Shown: positions 1-7,576 of the stretch, in pieces
How the letters are laid out: every line of letters starts with the position of its first letter
Position numbering within the stretch: the stretch's first letter is position 1
NCBI GenBank assembly: GCA_044224605.1
Contig: JBGAKC010000024.1
Location: 1 to 64,000, forward strand
Length of the DNA: 64,000 nt
Direction: 5' to 3'
Source of the DNA: UBA7672 sp044224605
GTDB taxonomy: Bacteria; Pseudomonadota; Alphaproteobacteria; Caulobacterales; Hyphomonadaceae
Notes under the pieces: model-generated
What the model saw: only the letters and a program-made list of their open reading frames with translations
Told to the model about the DNA's origin: nothing
The model's database searches: none
Program-made: the position numbers and the translations under genes

Positions 1-164
1 GCACTAAGCGCTTGGCTTTCGCTTGCTGCGTTCAGGGCAAGCGAGAAGGCCTTGACGACCGGGAGGGCAGCCTTGATCCCGCCGGTATCTTGAGCACGGC
101 CCGACCCGACGCATCCCGCAAGAACGCTGGAGCAGAGACATACGGCAATCAAGCTTTTGCGCAT
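1..164 (-). CDS. Lipoprotein, N-terminal fragment (runs off the left edge)
   Basis: The first 54 codons of a gene on the minus strand are present, starting with ATG at 164. A G-rich Shine-Dalgarno stretch lies about five bases upstream. The peptide begins MRKSLIAVCLCSSVLAGC: a short basic n-region, a hydrophobic core and a lipobox (LAGC) with the lipidated cysteine at residue 18, so the product should be lipid-anchored. The mature part (about 36 residues visible) is too short to assign to a family. The reading frame stays open to the window edge. It is transcribed away from the CHAT gene. Lipoprotein assignment is confident; function is unknown. Confidence 0.7.
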   Translation of the reverse strand, partial: MRKSLIAVCLCSSVLAGCVGSGRAQDTGGIKAALPVVKAFSLALNAASESQALS

Positions 165-834
165 TCAAACCCCCTCACACTGGACAGCCGCATCGCGCAG
201 CGAACAAAAGCGTTCAGTGCGCCCTATAGGCCAAGCCAAGCGCCGGTTCCGGCGTGGGTCGGACACGCTGTTGCGGCATGTTTTGGAATTTTTGACGTGA
301 TCGGCCGGTTCAGTGTTGAGCAGAGTCAAATTGCAGAACAAGTCCAGGGGGGCTCGCAAGTCGCGGCATCGCCATCTGGGTAGAAGGATACAGTGCGGGC
401 GATGGCCCTCCGGGTTCAGACTTTGGGGGGCGGTGATGCCGGGGTCGGCGGCTGCAGTTATCGCTACTGCCGGTCAGGCCCGACCATCATGACGGGAATT
501 GCTGCGCCGGGCCGGCCACCCGACCGCCCCAGCATAGTGGAAGACCTTGGGATTGGCTGGCGGCTGCAGCCTTTGCGACGAAGCGTCGCCATCATGTTGG
601 AGTATCGGGTTGGGCCAAGAGCGATTGCCGTGCATGCTTACACCCCAAGCTATGGCGGCACCCTGCTTGGCTGCAGATCACTCCCCAGTTCTCGGAGCTT
701 CTGGCTTGTACGCGCCGTCAACCTCATCGCGATCCGCCTGTCGCGCCTACCGGCCGCCATTCAGTTGATTGATATCGATCAAGGCAGGTTTCAGCGCGAA
801 ACTGAAGGGTTGCGGATCTATCGGAGACGACGGC
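165..834. other. Gene-free stretch upstream of the CHAT gene
   Basis: About 670 bases with no convincing gene. A 150-codon open frame at 393-845 has no recognisable domain, an Arg/Ser-biased composition and no ribosome site, so I do not call it. CHAT proteins are often encoded beside a TPR protein, and this may be where one decayed, but I see no TPR signature in any frame. Confidence 0.4.
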
Positions 835-2295
835 ATGGCAGATAGCAGAGGAGTCCTACGGCTGCCGTCGATTGCGACAGGCGTTCGCTGCCTTGCGCTT
901 CTTGGTCTCGTGTCTGCATTGTCGGCTTGCACTGCAGAGCAGCCCAGCTCAGCTGGCGGCACAGCGGTTGCCGCGCGGTATTCCGATCCGGTACAGGAAA
1001 CCGAGTGCAGCGCCGATGTTGCAAACGTTGGGGAGTTGCTGCGCCTGCATACAATCAAAGAGGCGGGTCTTCTTGACGCGCGGGACATACCGTCGGCGTT
1101 GCATCCTCAATATGATGTGACGCGTATCCTGGACAGGATACAGGGATGGCTGACCAACCAGGGGGGATCAGATGCGGTGGTCTTTTTCACAAGAGACAAT
1201 AGTTATCATTGCGCGTTCATAATCAATAAGAGCGGTGTAGCCGTGGTTGGACGATCGGATGCAAGCACGGCTGATCTTTCTGGCATGAACTCCCAGTGGC
1301 GAGCGGCAGTAGGCGCCGTATCGGGGCGGGAGGGTGCACGCGAGGCGACAAAGGTCGGAGAGCGCTCCAACCCGATATCTCGGCCAAGTCCGCAGAATGC
1401 AGGTTCTGCGCTGCTGGAGCAACTGGCGTCAGCGCTGTTTCCAGGCGAGGTGAGAGCAGGCCTGTTGGAATACAGACGCTTGTACATTGTGCCCTACGGC
1501 GATCTTGGCACGATCCCCTACTGGGCTTTGCCCTCGGGCGTGGACGTCGGGCAGTCGCTGGTGGACAGTGTCAGCATTTCGATTGTTCAGAGCACCGATG
1601 TCCTGCTGGGTGAGGACGTACTGAGAGAGACGCGGACTCAGGTCAGCCGCAGCTGTCGTATGGGGTCATCAGCTCTTGTGGTCAGCGTGCCAGAGGCTGC
1701 AGATTATGGCGGATACAGTTTTATGCCGCTCAAGGGCGCCGAACGCGAGGCGGCAAATATCGCAGCGCTTCTGGGATCGACGGCGACGCTCGAAGTCAAC
1801 GCCTCCACGACCATGTTTATGGAACAGGCGTCAACAGCACGGTATGTGCATGTTGCCTCGCATGGGATGGCAAACGAGGTAGAGCCGCTGGAAGGTTTCC
1901 TGGCGCTGGCCGACCGCGGCCTGACCGCTAAGGTTATCCAGAAATCTTGCATCCCCGCCCAACTGGTTGTGCTCAGCGCGTGTCAGACGGGCTTGGGGCA
2001 GCCCCACGCAGGCGGCATCATCGGTTTGGCGCGCGCATTCCTATTGGCCGGTTCAGATGAAGTCATCATGAGCCTGTGGAGCGTGGACGACGAAGCGACG
2101 GCGCAGTTGATGAGTCTGTTCTGGGAGCGTATGGCCCGGCGTCGGGAAGGTGAGACGGCGAGCGACCTGCTTCGTGCGGCGATGCTGCAATTGCGAGAGG
2201 AGTATCGCGGAGTGCTCTACTGGGCGCCGTTTGCTGTGTTCGGGGTGCCTTCCCCAGATACCAAGACGTCCGGTTCAGTGTCCCCCCTGCATTAG
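835..2295 (+). CDS. CHAT-domain protease, predicted lipoprotein
   Basis: The protein has 486 residues from the ATG at 835, which has a GGAG site eight bases upstream; an in-frame TTG at 769 lacks one. The N-terminus has a hydrophobic segment ending in a lipobox (LSAC, Cys at about residue 32), so the protein is probably exported and lipid-anchored. The C-terminal half is a CHAT (caspase-like, clan CD) domain. The catalytic dyad is visible as His343 in VASHGM and Cys383 in LSACQTG, followed by the conserved GIIGLARAFLLAG and SLWSVDDEAT segments. CHAT peptidases often pair with TPR sensors, but none is adjacent and the N-terminal half (residues 35-230) has no clear repeat. Substrate unknown. 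The domain call is firm; the exported location is inferred. Confidence 0.85.
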   Translation: MADSRGVLRLPSIATGVRCLALLGLVSALSACTAEQPSSAGGTAVAARYSDPVQETECSADVANVGELLRLHTIKEAGLLDARDIPSALHPQYDVTRILDRIQGWLTNQGGSDAVVFFTRDNSYHCAFIINKSGVAVVGRSDASTADLSGMNSQWRAAVGAVSGREGAREATKVGERSNPISRPSPQNAGSALLEQLASALFPGEVRAGLLEYRRLYIVPYGDLGTIPYWALPSGVDVGQSLVDSVSISIVQSTDVLLGEDVLRETRTQVSRSCRMGSSALVVSVPEAADYGGYSFMPLKGAEREAANIAALLGSTATLEVNASTTMFMEQASTARYVHVASHGMANEVEPLEGFLALADRGLTAKVIQKSCIPAQLVVLSACQTGLGQPHAGGIIGLARAFLLAGSDEVIMSLWSVDDEATAQLMSLFWERMARRREGETASDLLRAAMLQLREEYRGVLYWAPFAVFGVPSPDTKTSGSVSPLH

Positions 2296-2496
2296 CTTCA
2301 ACGCCTGACCATGGTGGCTCCACTGGGCCCCAGCGCCGCGATAACCCGGAATGTGGCGTTCCGGCTCAGTCGATCCAATTCTGCCAGTCATCCGGCCCTC
2401 GCGAACCCGTCGGGTGATCGCCGATATCGGACCTTCGACGCACCCGCTTGCCATGCGCTGATCGACAAGTTCGCCTCGATATTGACTAATCGGAGC

Positions 2497-2515
2497 TATG
2501 GCATAATATGCCATA
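2497..2515. promoter_or_regulatory. Palindromic operator and promoter of the parDE module
   Basis: A perfect 8-bp inverted repeat (TATGGCAT, 3-nt spacer, ATGCCATA) lies 13 bases before the antitoxin start. A TTGACT -35-like element sits at 2482-2487, and the palindrome itself contains the AT-rich -10 candidate near 2502-2509. This is the layout expected where a ParD dimer represses its own promoter. Confidence 0.65.
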
Positions 2516-2527
2516 ACAGGTGTCAGC

Positions 2528-2818
2528 ATGTCGACCCGCAATGTCGTGCTCACAGAGCGCCAGGACGAACTCATCGATACTCTGGTGAAAACCGGGCGCT
2601 ATCAGAACGCAAGCGAAGTGATGCGCGAAGGACTGCGCCTCATAGAACAGCGCGAAGCTGAAGACGCCGCAAAGCTGGCGGCGCTGCGCGATGCTGCACG
2701 CATCGGTATGGCTGATTTTGATGCCGGCCGTTTCAGTACGTTCTCGGACACCAGCGAGATGCGCAAACACCTTTACGCGCGCGCCGCCAAAGTGATCGCC
2801 AAGACCAAGCGCGGCTAA
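2528..2818 (+). CDS. parD: ParD-type antitoxin (ribbon-helix-helix)
   Basis: A 96-residue protein of the ParD/CC2985 antitoxin family. The N-terminus (NVVLTERQDELIDTLV, then GRYQNASEVMREGLRLIE) is the ribbon-helix-helix DNA-binding dimerisation unit. The C-terminal half is the acidic-to-basic tail that wraps the toxin. ParD binds and neutralises ParE and represses the shared promoter. The stop codon overlaps the toxin start by one base (TAATG), indicating translational coupling. A perfect palindrome just upstream is the likely operator. Length and motifs are normal for the family. Confidence 0.9.
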   Translation: MSTRNVVLTERQDELIDTLVKTGRYQNASEVMREGLRLIEQREAEDAAKLAALRDAARIGMADFDAGRFSTFSDTSEMRKHLYARAAKVIAKTKRG

Positions 2819-3156
2819 TGCAGGGCAAGCGCAACGTCTCCTTCGCGGCTGCCGCACAAACTGACCTCGACAACATCGCAGCATGGACCACCGAGAATTT
2901 TGGCCCCTCGCAAGCTGAGAACTATATCGAGGCGATCCTTGACACGATTGATGAACTGACGGCGCTGAAATCTCCTTCAAGGAGTCTTGTGCGCGACGAG
3001 ATCGCAAGGGGATTGCGGACCCTTCATATGCGCAAGCGCGGCCGCCGTGGGCGCCACTTCATTCTGTATTCAGAGACCCCGGATGAGGTGAGAATTCAGC
3101 GCATTCTGCATGACAGTATGGAGCTGTCGCGCCACATATCTCGTGAAGATGTCTGA
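2818..3156 (+). CDS. parE: ParE/RelE-superfamily toxin
   Basis: A 112-residue protein with the ParE fold: N-terminal helical hairpin (FAAAAQTDLDNIAAWTTENF, then ENYIEAILDTIDEL), a central strand with the conserved GLRTLHMRKRGRRGRHFILY stretch, and C-terminal VRIQRILHDSMEL. That final pattern (V-I-R-I-L-H, x, M, D/E) is typical of ParE. Family members poison DNA gyrase, though some RelE-superfamily relatives act elsewhere; the target cannot be read here. It is coupled to the upstream antitoxin by a TAATG overlap. There is no sign of truncation. Confidence 0.88.
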   Translation: MQGKRNVSFAAAAQTDLDNIAAWTTENFGPSQAENYIEAILDTIDELTALKSPSRSLVRDEIARGLRTLHMRKRGRRGRHFILYSETPDEVRIQRILHDSMELSRHISREDV

Positions 3157-3295
3157 TCGATCAACGTAGACTTTTCAAGTCGTTGGGAATGTTCGTCGAG
3201 AGCGGCGAATTATCGCCGTTTGCGGTCATCCGGGCTCGCGGCAGTACACGTTCTGCAAAAGCCTTTTTGCACGTTTAAGAAGAGCCAGTATTCAC

Positions 3296-3317
3296 AGTAA
3301 GGCTAGTATGCCTTACT
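3296..3317. promoter_or_regulatory. Palindromic operator of the AbrB/PIN module
   Basis: A perfect 8-bp inverted repeat (AGTAAGGC, 6-nt spacer, GCCTTACT) spans the likely transcription start. TTGCAC at 3267-3272 and TATTCA at 3289-3294 make a plausible promoter with a 16-bp spacer. The repeat overlaps the ATG at 3308, which argues that the true antitoxin start is the downstream ATG at 3326. An AbrB-fold antitoxin would be expected to bind here and repress the module. Confidence 0.6.
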
Positions 3318-3325
3318 CTGATCCT

Positions 3326-3586
3326 ATGAGCACGCTTACTGTTACCGCGAAGGGCCAAGTTACGCTTCGGAAGGATGTCTTGGAGCATCTCGGCGTAGGT
3401 CCCGGAGAGCAAATCGACGTCACGAAACTTCCGGACGGAAGGATTGAGGTCCGGGCCGCGTCGACGGGCGAGATTTCATCGCTGTTCGGAATGCTCGCAA
3501 AGAAGGGCCGGTCACCCCTCTCCATCGACGAGATGAATGAAGTCGCGAAACAGGGCTGGTCCGGCAAGATCGCCAAGAAGAAATGA
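3326..3586 (+). CDS. AbrB/SpoVT-type antitoxin
   Basis: A swapped-hairpin AbrB-domain antitoxin of 86 residues from ATG 3326 (92 from ATG 3308). The opening STLTVTAKGQVTLRKDVLEH followed by LGVGPGEQIDV is the hallmark of the fold. The C-terminal region (SLFGMLAKKGRSPLSIDEMNE) should contact the toxin. I prefer 3326 because family members begin at this point and the upstream ATG lies inside the operator palindrome. However, only 3308 has a visible AAGG ribosome site, so the start is open. The stop overlaps the PIN toxin start by four bases (ATGA). Confidence 0.85.
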   Translation: MSTLTVTAKGQVTLRKDVLEHLGVGPGEQIDVTKLPDGRIEVRAASTGEISSLFGMLAKKGRSPLSIDEMNEVAKQGWSGKIAKKK

Positions 3587-3981
3587 GGATCACCGCCGAC
3601 ACAAATGTGCTCGTCCGCGCGATTGTGGCCGATGAGCCAAAGCAGGCGCGCGTTGCTCAATCAACGCTTGCGAAGGCCGACCTCATTGCGATCGCGCCGA
3701 CGACTCTGTGCGAGTTCGTCTGGGTTCTGTCGCGTGGATACGAGATCCCGCTTGCAGATATCGCGGCAGCAATTCGACGACTGATTGGTAGCGCCAATGT
3801 TGAGGTCAATCGTCCGGCGGTCGATGCAGGTCTTGAGCTGCTCGATCAAGGCGGTGATTTCACAGATGGGATCATTGCTTTTGAGGGCGCCAGCCTGGGT
3901 GGCGCGACGTTTGCCACCTTCGACAAGGATGCAGCAAAGCGGCTCAAGCAGTTGGGGAAAGACAGCCTGCATCTCGCCTAA
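3583..3981 (+). CDS. PIN-domain toxin (VapC-like ribonuclease)
   Basis: A 132-residue PIN-domain protein, normal for VapC-type toxins. The acidic metal-binding residues are visible: Asp6 (TADTNVLVR), Glu44 (LCEFVW), Asp95 (FTDGIIA) and Asp114 (TFDKDA). Such enzymes are Mg2+-dependent endoribonucleases that cut tRNA or other RNA and are silenced by the cognate antitoxin. The pairing with an AbrB-fold antitoxin and the ATGA overlap define a type II module. All four catalytic acidic residues are intact, so the toxin is probably active. Confidence 0.88.
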   Translation: MRITADTNVLVRAIVADEPKQARVAQSTLAKADLIAIAPTTLCEFVWVLSRGYEIPLADIAAAIRRLIGSANVEVNRPAVDAGLELLDQGGDFTDGIIAFEGASLGGATFATFDKDAAKRLKQLGKDSLHLA

Positions 3982-4315
3982 CGAATGCCCAGTGCGCTCC
4001 AAAACAGACGTTGATCCAATTGCGTTATGCGTCGCATGATCGCCGACAATGGACATTACCACCCGAGGGTCGCGCAAGAACAGAAGGGTATGACTTGGCG
4101 CGAGGGGCTTCTGCCTAGTCAGTTAAGCTGATCTCGCGAAACGGCCGGAGAGCACCGCAATCTTCTTAGTATGAGCGCGCCATTGACGCCTTTTCGATAG
4201 CTTCATCGTGGGCGGACCAACCCGCTCGGCGACACGCTATCGTCAGAAGAAAAGGATCCGACCTGCCGCAAACCGGCTGCGTGCAGAAGAAGTAACGCAG
4301 TCGAGCGCTGCTGAG
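3982..4315. other. Non-coding gap
   Basis: About 330 bases between the PIN toxin gene and the 3' end of a membrane protein gene. No gene, RNA or clear hairpin terminator was found. The sequence looks degenerate. Confidence 0.4.
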
Positions 4316-4885
4316 TCAGACTGCTAACAGCCGCGGAAGATAGACCAATCCGCCGAGAATCCATATTGCTGGCACGGCGACCTGCATCCAGCGCCGCCGG
4401 GGAGCCAGCGCAGCGGCTATGGCAAGCACAGCCAGACCAAATTGAAATGCGCTGTCAGTCACCATTTCCGAAGTCGTGAAGAAGCCGTCCATAATCGCCG
4501 CCTGCACAATTGCCACAAACATGAACAACGCCACAGTGATCTCGTATTTCCGGCCCTGACGCGCGTGAAATGCCTGGAGATCCACGGTCCCATCTTCTGG
4601 AATGTGCGGCGTTACGAGACCGCAGGCAAAGAACGCGATGATTGCCAGCACAAGCGGCGGGAGGACGGTCGACACGCGCAGGTCAAATGCGTCGCGATAT
4701 GTCCACGACTTCAACCAGAAGGTAATTTGAAGATTGAAGATCGCAACGGTCCACAGAGCGTGTGGCAATGAAAGTCTGACGCGATCTGCTTCTTGGAAGA
4801 GCCGGACGATCGATCCTAACAGGCTTGCCACACCCAGCGACACGACGAACGACAGCAGCACCGTGTAGAATTCAAAGACCGACAT
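4316..4885 (-). CDS. Integral membrane protein of unknown function
   Basis: A 189-residue hydrophobic protein. Five to six membrane helices can be read: residues about 5-27, 43-60, 74-92, 113-132, 143-160 and 165-185. The loop after helix 3 (THIPEDGTVDLQAFHARQGRKYEI) is hydrophilic. No catalytic motif or known family is recognised. It stands alone, with long flanking gaps and no operon partner, between two toxin-antitoxin modules. The clean codon structure and well-formed helices support a real gene; the role is unknown. Confidence 0.75.
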   Translation of the reverse strand: MSVFEFYTVLLSFVVSLGVASLLGSIVRLFQEADRVRLSLPHALWTVAIFNLQITFWLKSWTYRDAFDLRVSTVLPPLVLAIIAFFACGLVTPHIPEDGTVDLQAFHARQGRKYEITVALFMFVAIVQAAIMDGFFTTSEMVTDSAFQFGLAVLAIAAALAPRRRWMQVAVPAIWILGGLVYLPRLLAV

Positions 4886-5112
4886 GATGCTGATCCGCCC
4901 GCTCGTATCCCCAGTCGTGAAGATATTCGACGCGGATCGGCCGCGCTAGGGCGCTATCAATGGTTCACCCGGCGCCTGACCGGTTCGAGTTTTCAAAGTG
5001 CACTTGTCAGTCGTGGCAGAGATCCGGCTGACCGGTTTGGGCCAGTTCGGACCTTCGGGGCTATCTGGGAGCAAGGTCAGGGCATCGCCGTTAGCAGACG
5101 TTTGTCGGAACG

Positions 5113-5463
5113 CTATTCCGAGCTGGACAATCTTCGCAGCATGGCGCGTTGGTGGTCCTGCCCCCCGAAGAATACTGCGAGCACGCGTACGAGACGAAGA
5201 TCATCATCCACGTCGAAATAGAATATTGCCCGCCGCTTTGTAACCGACCGCAGGCCGGGGAGAATTTCAGGCCTCAGTGATCCTTGGTGGGGAAGCTCAC
5301 CCAGACCCAGCATTTCGGTCTCGATGCCCTCAACCCGTTCGGCTGCGCGTTCCAGCGCTTCGCCGCGTGCATCGCCAAACGCCATGTAGCTTTCGAGCAG
5401 GAAGTCGAAGATCGCAGCAAGATCTTGGTCGGTGGCTAGCGAACGCTCGACACGATAGGGCAT
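5113..5463 (-). CDS. ParE-like toxin of a second RHH/ParE module
   Basis: A 116-residue RelE/ParE-superfamily protein: N-terminal YRVERSLATDQDLAAIFDFLLE, a middle GLRSVTKRRAIFYFDV strand pair and a C-terminal RLVRVLAVFFGGQDHQRAML segment, matching plasmid-stabilisation toxins. It follows its antitoxin on the minus strand with a one-base TGATG overlap, so the two are co-translated. It differs clearly in sequence from the ParE at 2818-3156, so this is not a recent duplication. Toxicity and target are inferred from the family. Confidence 0.85.
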   Translation of the reverse strand: MPYRVERSLATDQDLAAIFDFLLESYMAFGDARGEALERAAERVEGIETEMLGLGELPHQGSLRPEILPGLRSVTKRRAIFYFDVDDDLRLVRVLAVFFGGQDHQRAMLRRLSSSE

Positions 5464-5723
5464 CAGCCGGCCTTTTTGGACCGTATCATTCGCTGCGTGC
5501 GCTCACGGCCCTTCGCCACAGTGACGAACTCACCGCTACGCCGCGTTTTCAGCAACGCTCGAAGTGCCGCCAGCTCGGCTTCTTCCAGCTCCTTTTCTGA
5601 CCGCAACAGCTCCAGTCCGTGCTGCAGAACCGCGCTCAGGCTGGGAAATCGTCCTTTTTCCACTAGCTCACGGGCAAACGCCTCCTGGCTGTCGGTCAGG
5701 GAAACTGAGGTCTTCACCGTCAT
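5463..5723 (-). CDS. Ribbon-helix-helix antitoxin (ParD/CC2985 family)
   Basis: An 86-residue antitoxin starting at ATG 5723. A GGAGG site at 5729-5733 fixes this start over the in-frame TTG at 5735. The N-terminus (VKTSVSLTDSQEAFARELV, GRFPSLSAVLQHGLELL) is the ribbon-helix-helix DNA-binding part, and the charged tail (ELEEAELAALRALLKTRRSG) should embrace the toxin. A perfect 9-bp inverted repeat lies 17 bases upstream of the start, consistent with autoregulation. It overlaps the toxin by one base. Confidence 0.87.
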   Translation of the reverse strand: MTVKTSVSLTDSQEAFARELVEKGRFPSLSAVLQHGLELLRSEKELEEAELAALRALLKTRRSGEFVTVAKGRERTQRMIRSKKAG

Positions 5724-5739
5724 CTCGGCCTCCAATCCG

Positions 5740-5760
5740 CGGTGCTACCAGGTAGCACCG
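5740..5760. promoter_or_regulatory. Palindromic operator of the second RHH/ParE module
   Basis: A perfect inverted repeat, CGGTGCTAC, 3-nt spacer, GTAGCACCG, lies just upstream of the antitoxin ribosome site. Its position and symmetry fit the binding site of a ribbon-helix-helix antitoxin dimer. Confidence 0.65.
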
Positions 5761-5866
5761 CGTCGATTTCTAGTAAAGTCCGTGGCTGCGCGCCATGGAA
5801 CATTCCTCGCAGCCTCGGAGGTCGGCCTGCGGCGCCCGCGTGCCAATCAGACGAACGGCAACAAAG

Positions 5867-6033
5867 GGCCGAGGCTGTGTGAAAACGCACGGACGCCGAT
5901 TTTGCGCGGCAGAAACTTGCGTTGAGCGCCCCATCAATACTTCAACGCGGATGATGTCTCGCGAATAGACTTGGCGTACGAAATTCTGTTTCGCAGCTTT
6001 TCGGCGCTTCTGCGTTTTCACACAGCCTCGGCC
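5867..6033. mobile_element. Probable MITE: 167 bp with 23-bp perfect terminal inverted repeats
   Basis: Positions 5867-5889 and 6011-6033 are exact reverse complements over 23 bases (outer end GGCCGAGGCTGTG). Partial complementarity extends further inward. The 121-bp interior has no open frame. This is the structure of a non-autonomous miniature inverted-repeat element mobilised by a transposase elsewhere. No target-site duplication is obvious and no second copy was seen in this window. A long regulatory hairpin is the alternative. Confidence 0.6.
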
Positions 6034-6181
6034 AATCTCTGCCCCATGGACACAAGATTACCAACGGCGCGAATGAGGGTTCATTCCGGCCGTTCGGCGC
6101 CAACCTTACCAATTTCCGCGATTGGCCCGAAGGCGACATTCGTCGAACCACGAGCATGCCTCCCAAGCGTCGCTCGCTGAT

Positions 6182-7174
6182 TCACGCTGCGGTCCGAAGG
6201 TTCTTGCTGTCAGCCTGAGAATAGAGCTCCTCGAGACGAGCGACGAGTTCGTGGCGAATGATCTGGTGTTTTTCAAAGTGGTGGACCACCGCGAGATCGG
6301 CTCCAGAGATGAGTTCAAGCAGGTGGGCGAGGCCTGAGGGCTCATTAGCAGGCAGGTCGACCTGTGCGGGGTCGCCTGTTAAGATCATCCGTGACGCAAG
6401 ACCAATTCGGGTTACCGCCATTCGCATCTTGCGTATGGTCATGTTCTGCGCGTCGTCGACAATCAGAGCGCACTCCTTGAATGTTCGGCCACGCATGCGG
6501 CCTAGCGGCGTGATCTCTAGCAGCTCTTGCTCAATAAGGCGCTTGATTTCGTCATGTCCGACAAGGTCGTGCAGCACATCCTCGATGGATTTCAGATGAT
6601 CGTCAGCTTCTCGCTCCATACGCGGCGCGGAGTTCGTGATCTCGCCTTCCATCATAACGTGCGGCCGGGTAATCACGACGCTCCGAACCCGTCCTTCCGC
6701 CAACAAATGTAATCCTGCAGCAACGGCGAGGTGAGTCTTGCCAGTGCCCGTGGGGCCGAGACCGACGATCAGCGCTTGCGGGGAAAATAGCGCTGCGTTC
6801 ATGAATGCAACCTGACTTAGCGACATCGGACGCAGCGGATGGCGAAGACCGGAAAGGCGAAAAGGATGTTCGTGTTTCAATGCATTTTGGACCACAGACA
6901 AAGCGGTGTTGCTGATGAGGGGCCCGTCGACTCGTCCAGTCTGGTCTGAACTGTGCAGAATGCTCTTCAGGATCTCGGCAGTTAGCGTCACAGCCAGCTC
7001 GTCGCCGCCAACCCGAACCCCATGGGATGTCCGAACAACCCTCAGTCGAAAGGGGCGAACAGCCAGAACGAGACGCTGTACAAACCCCTCGGCGGCAAGG
7101 CGCTCAACGAAGTGAGCCGGAAGTTCAAGATCCTGCGAGCTATTCGCCTGTGTTGGATCTGGATGGGAGTTCAC
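6182..7174 (-). CDS. PhoH-family ATPase, divergent paralogue
   Basis: A P-loop ATPase of the PhoH family, 330 residues. Walker A GPTGTGKT is at residues 140-147 and a Walker B-type IVDDAQN ends at 244; canonical PhoH has LDEAQN. The ILTGDPAQVDLP sensor segment and the RGRTFKECALIV stretch are also family hallmarks. The start is GTG 7174, with GGAGG at 7182-7186; an in-frame TTG at 7207 lacks a site. The segment after the ITRPHVMMEGE motif is unlike standard PhoH. The gene is not in the usual miaB-phoH-ybeY context, suggesting an accessory copy. PhoH proteins are linked to RNA metabolism and phosphate starvation; the role here is unknown. Confidence 0.85.
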   Translation of the reverse strand: MNSHPDPTQANSSQDLELPAHFVERLAAEGFVQRLVLAVRPFRLRVVRTSHGVRVGGDELAVTLTAEILKSILHSSDQTGRVDGPLISNTALSVVQNALKHEHPFRLSGLRHPLRPMSLSQVAFMNAALFSPQALIVGLGPTGTGKTHLAVAAGLHLLAEGRVRSVVITRPHVMMEGEITNSAPRMEREADDHLKSIEDVLHDLVGHDEIKRLIEQELLEITPLGRMRGRTFKECALIVDDAQNMTIRKMRMAVTRIGLASRMILTGDPAQVDLPANEPSGLAHLLELISGADLAVVHHFEKHQIIRHELVARLEELYSQADSKNLRTAA

Positions 7175-7576
7175 AACCGGGCCTCCAGTTCTCGTGCCTG
7201 CGATCAACCGAAGCCGCCCTCGGTAACGCTGAGCTCTGACGATCTAAATCGCTTGCCAACTAAGCCCCGGAGTTCTCAATGACAGCTTAAGCGTTGATGA
7301 TATGGGGCGCGCTGCTGGTGATTCCGCTGATCTAAGCGCGAGGACCACCGGACAGGCTGGTTCGTCGATGCCCGCCAGCAAACCTGAATTGTTACGACTG
7401 ACCCGAATGAGGCGAGTTTCAGCCTGTTGTCAGCTGGCCGGGAAAGGGCTCGAACTGGCCATTCAGGTCGGTAGCACTGGTGAGAGGCCAATTAGACTGC
7501 AAATTGACTGCTCCGGCCTCTGATGGTCCAATGCCGGCAGTGGCTGTCGTCAAGAGTCACTGCCGGGAGGATCCGC
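7175..7576. other. Intergenic region between divergent genes
   Basis: About 400 bases separate the PhoH gene (minus) and the DUF1592 gene (plus), so both promoters should lie here. No convincing -35/-10 pair or gene was identified. Confidence 0.35.

Noticed and set aside
393..845. 150-codon frame upstream of the CHAT gene
   Set aside because: No domain, no ribosome site and an unlikely composition. It overlaps the CHAT start.
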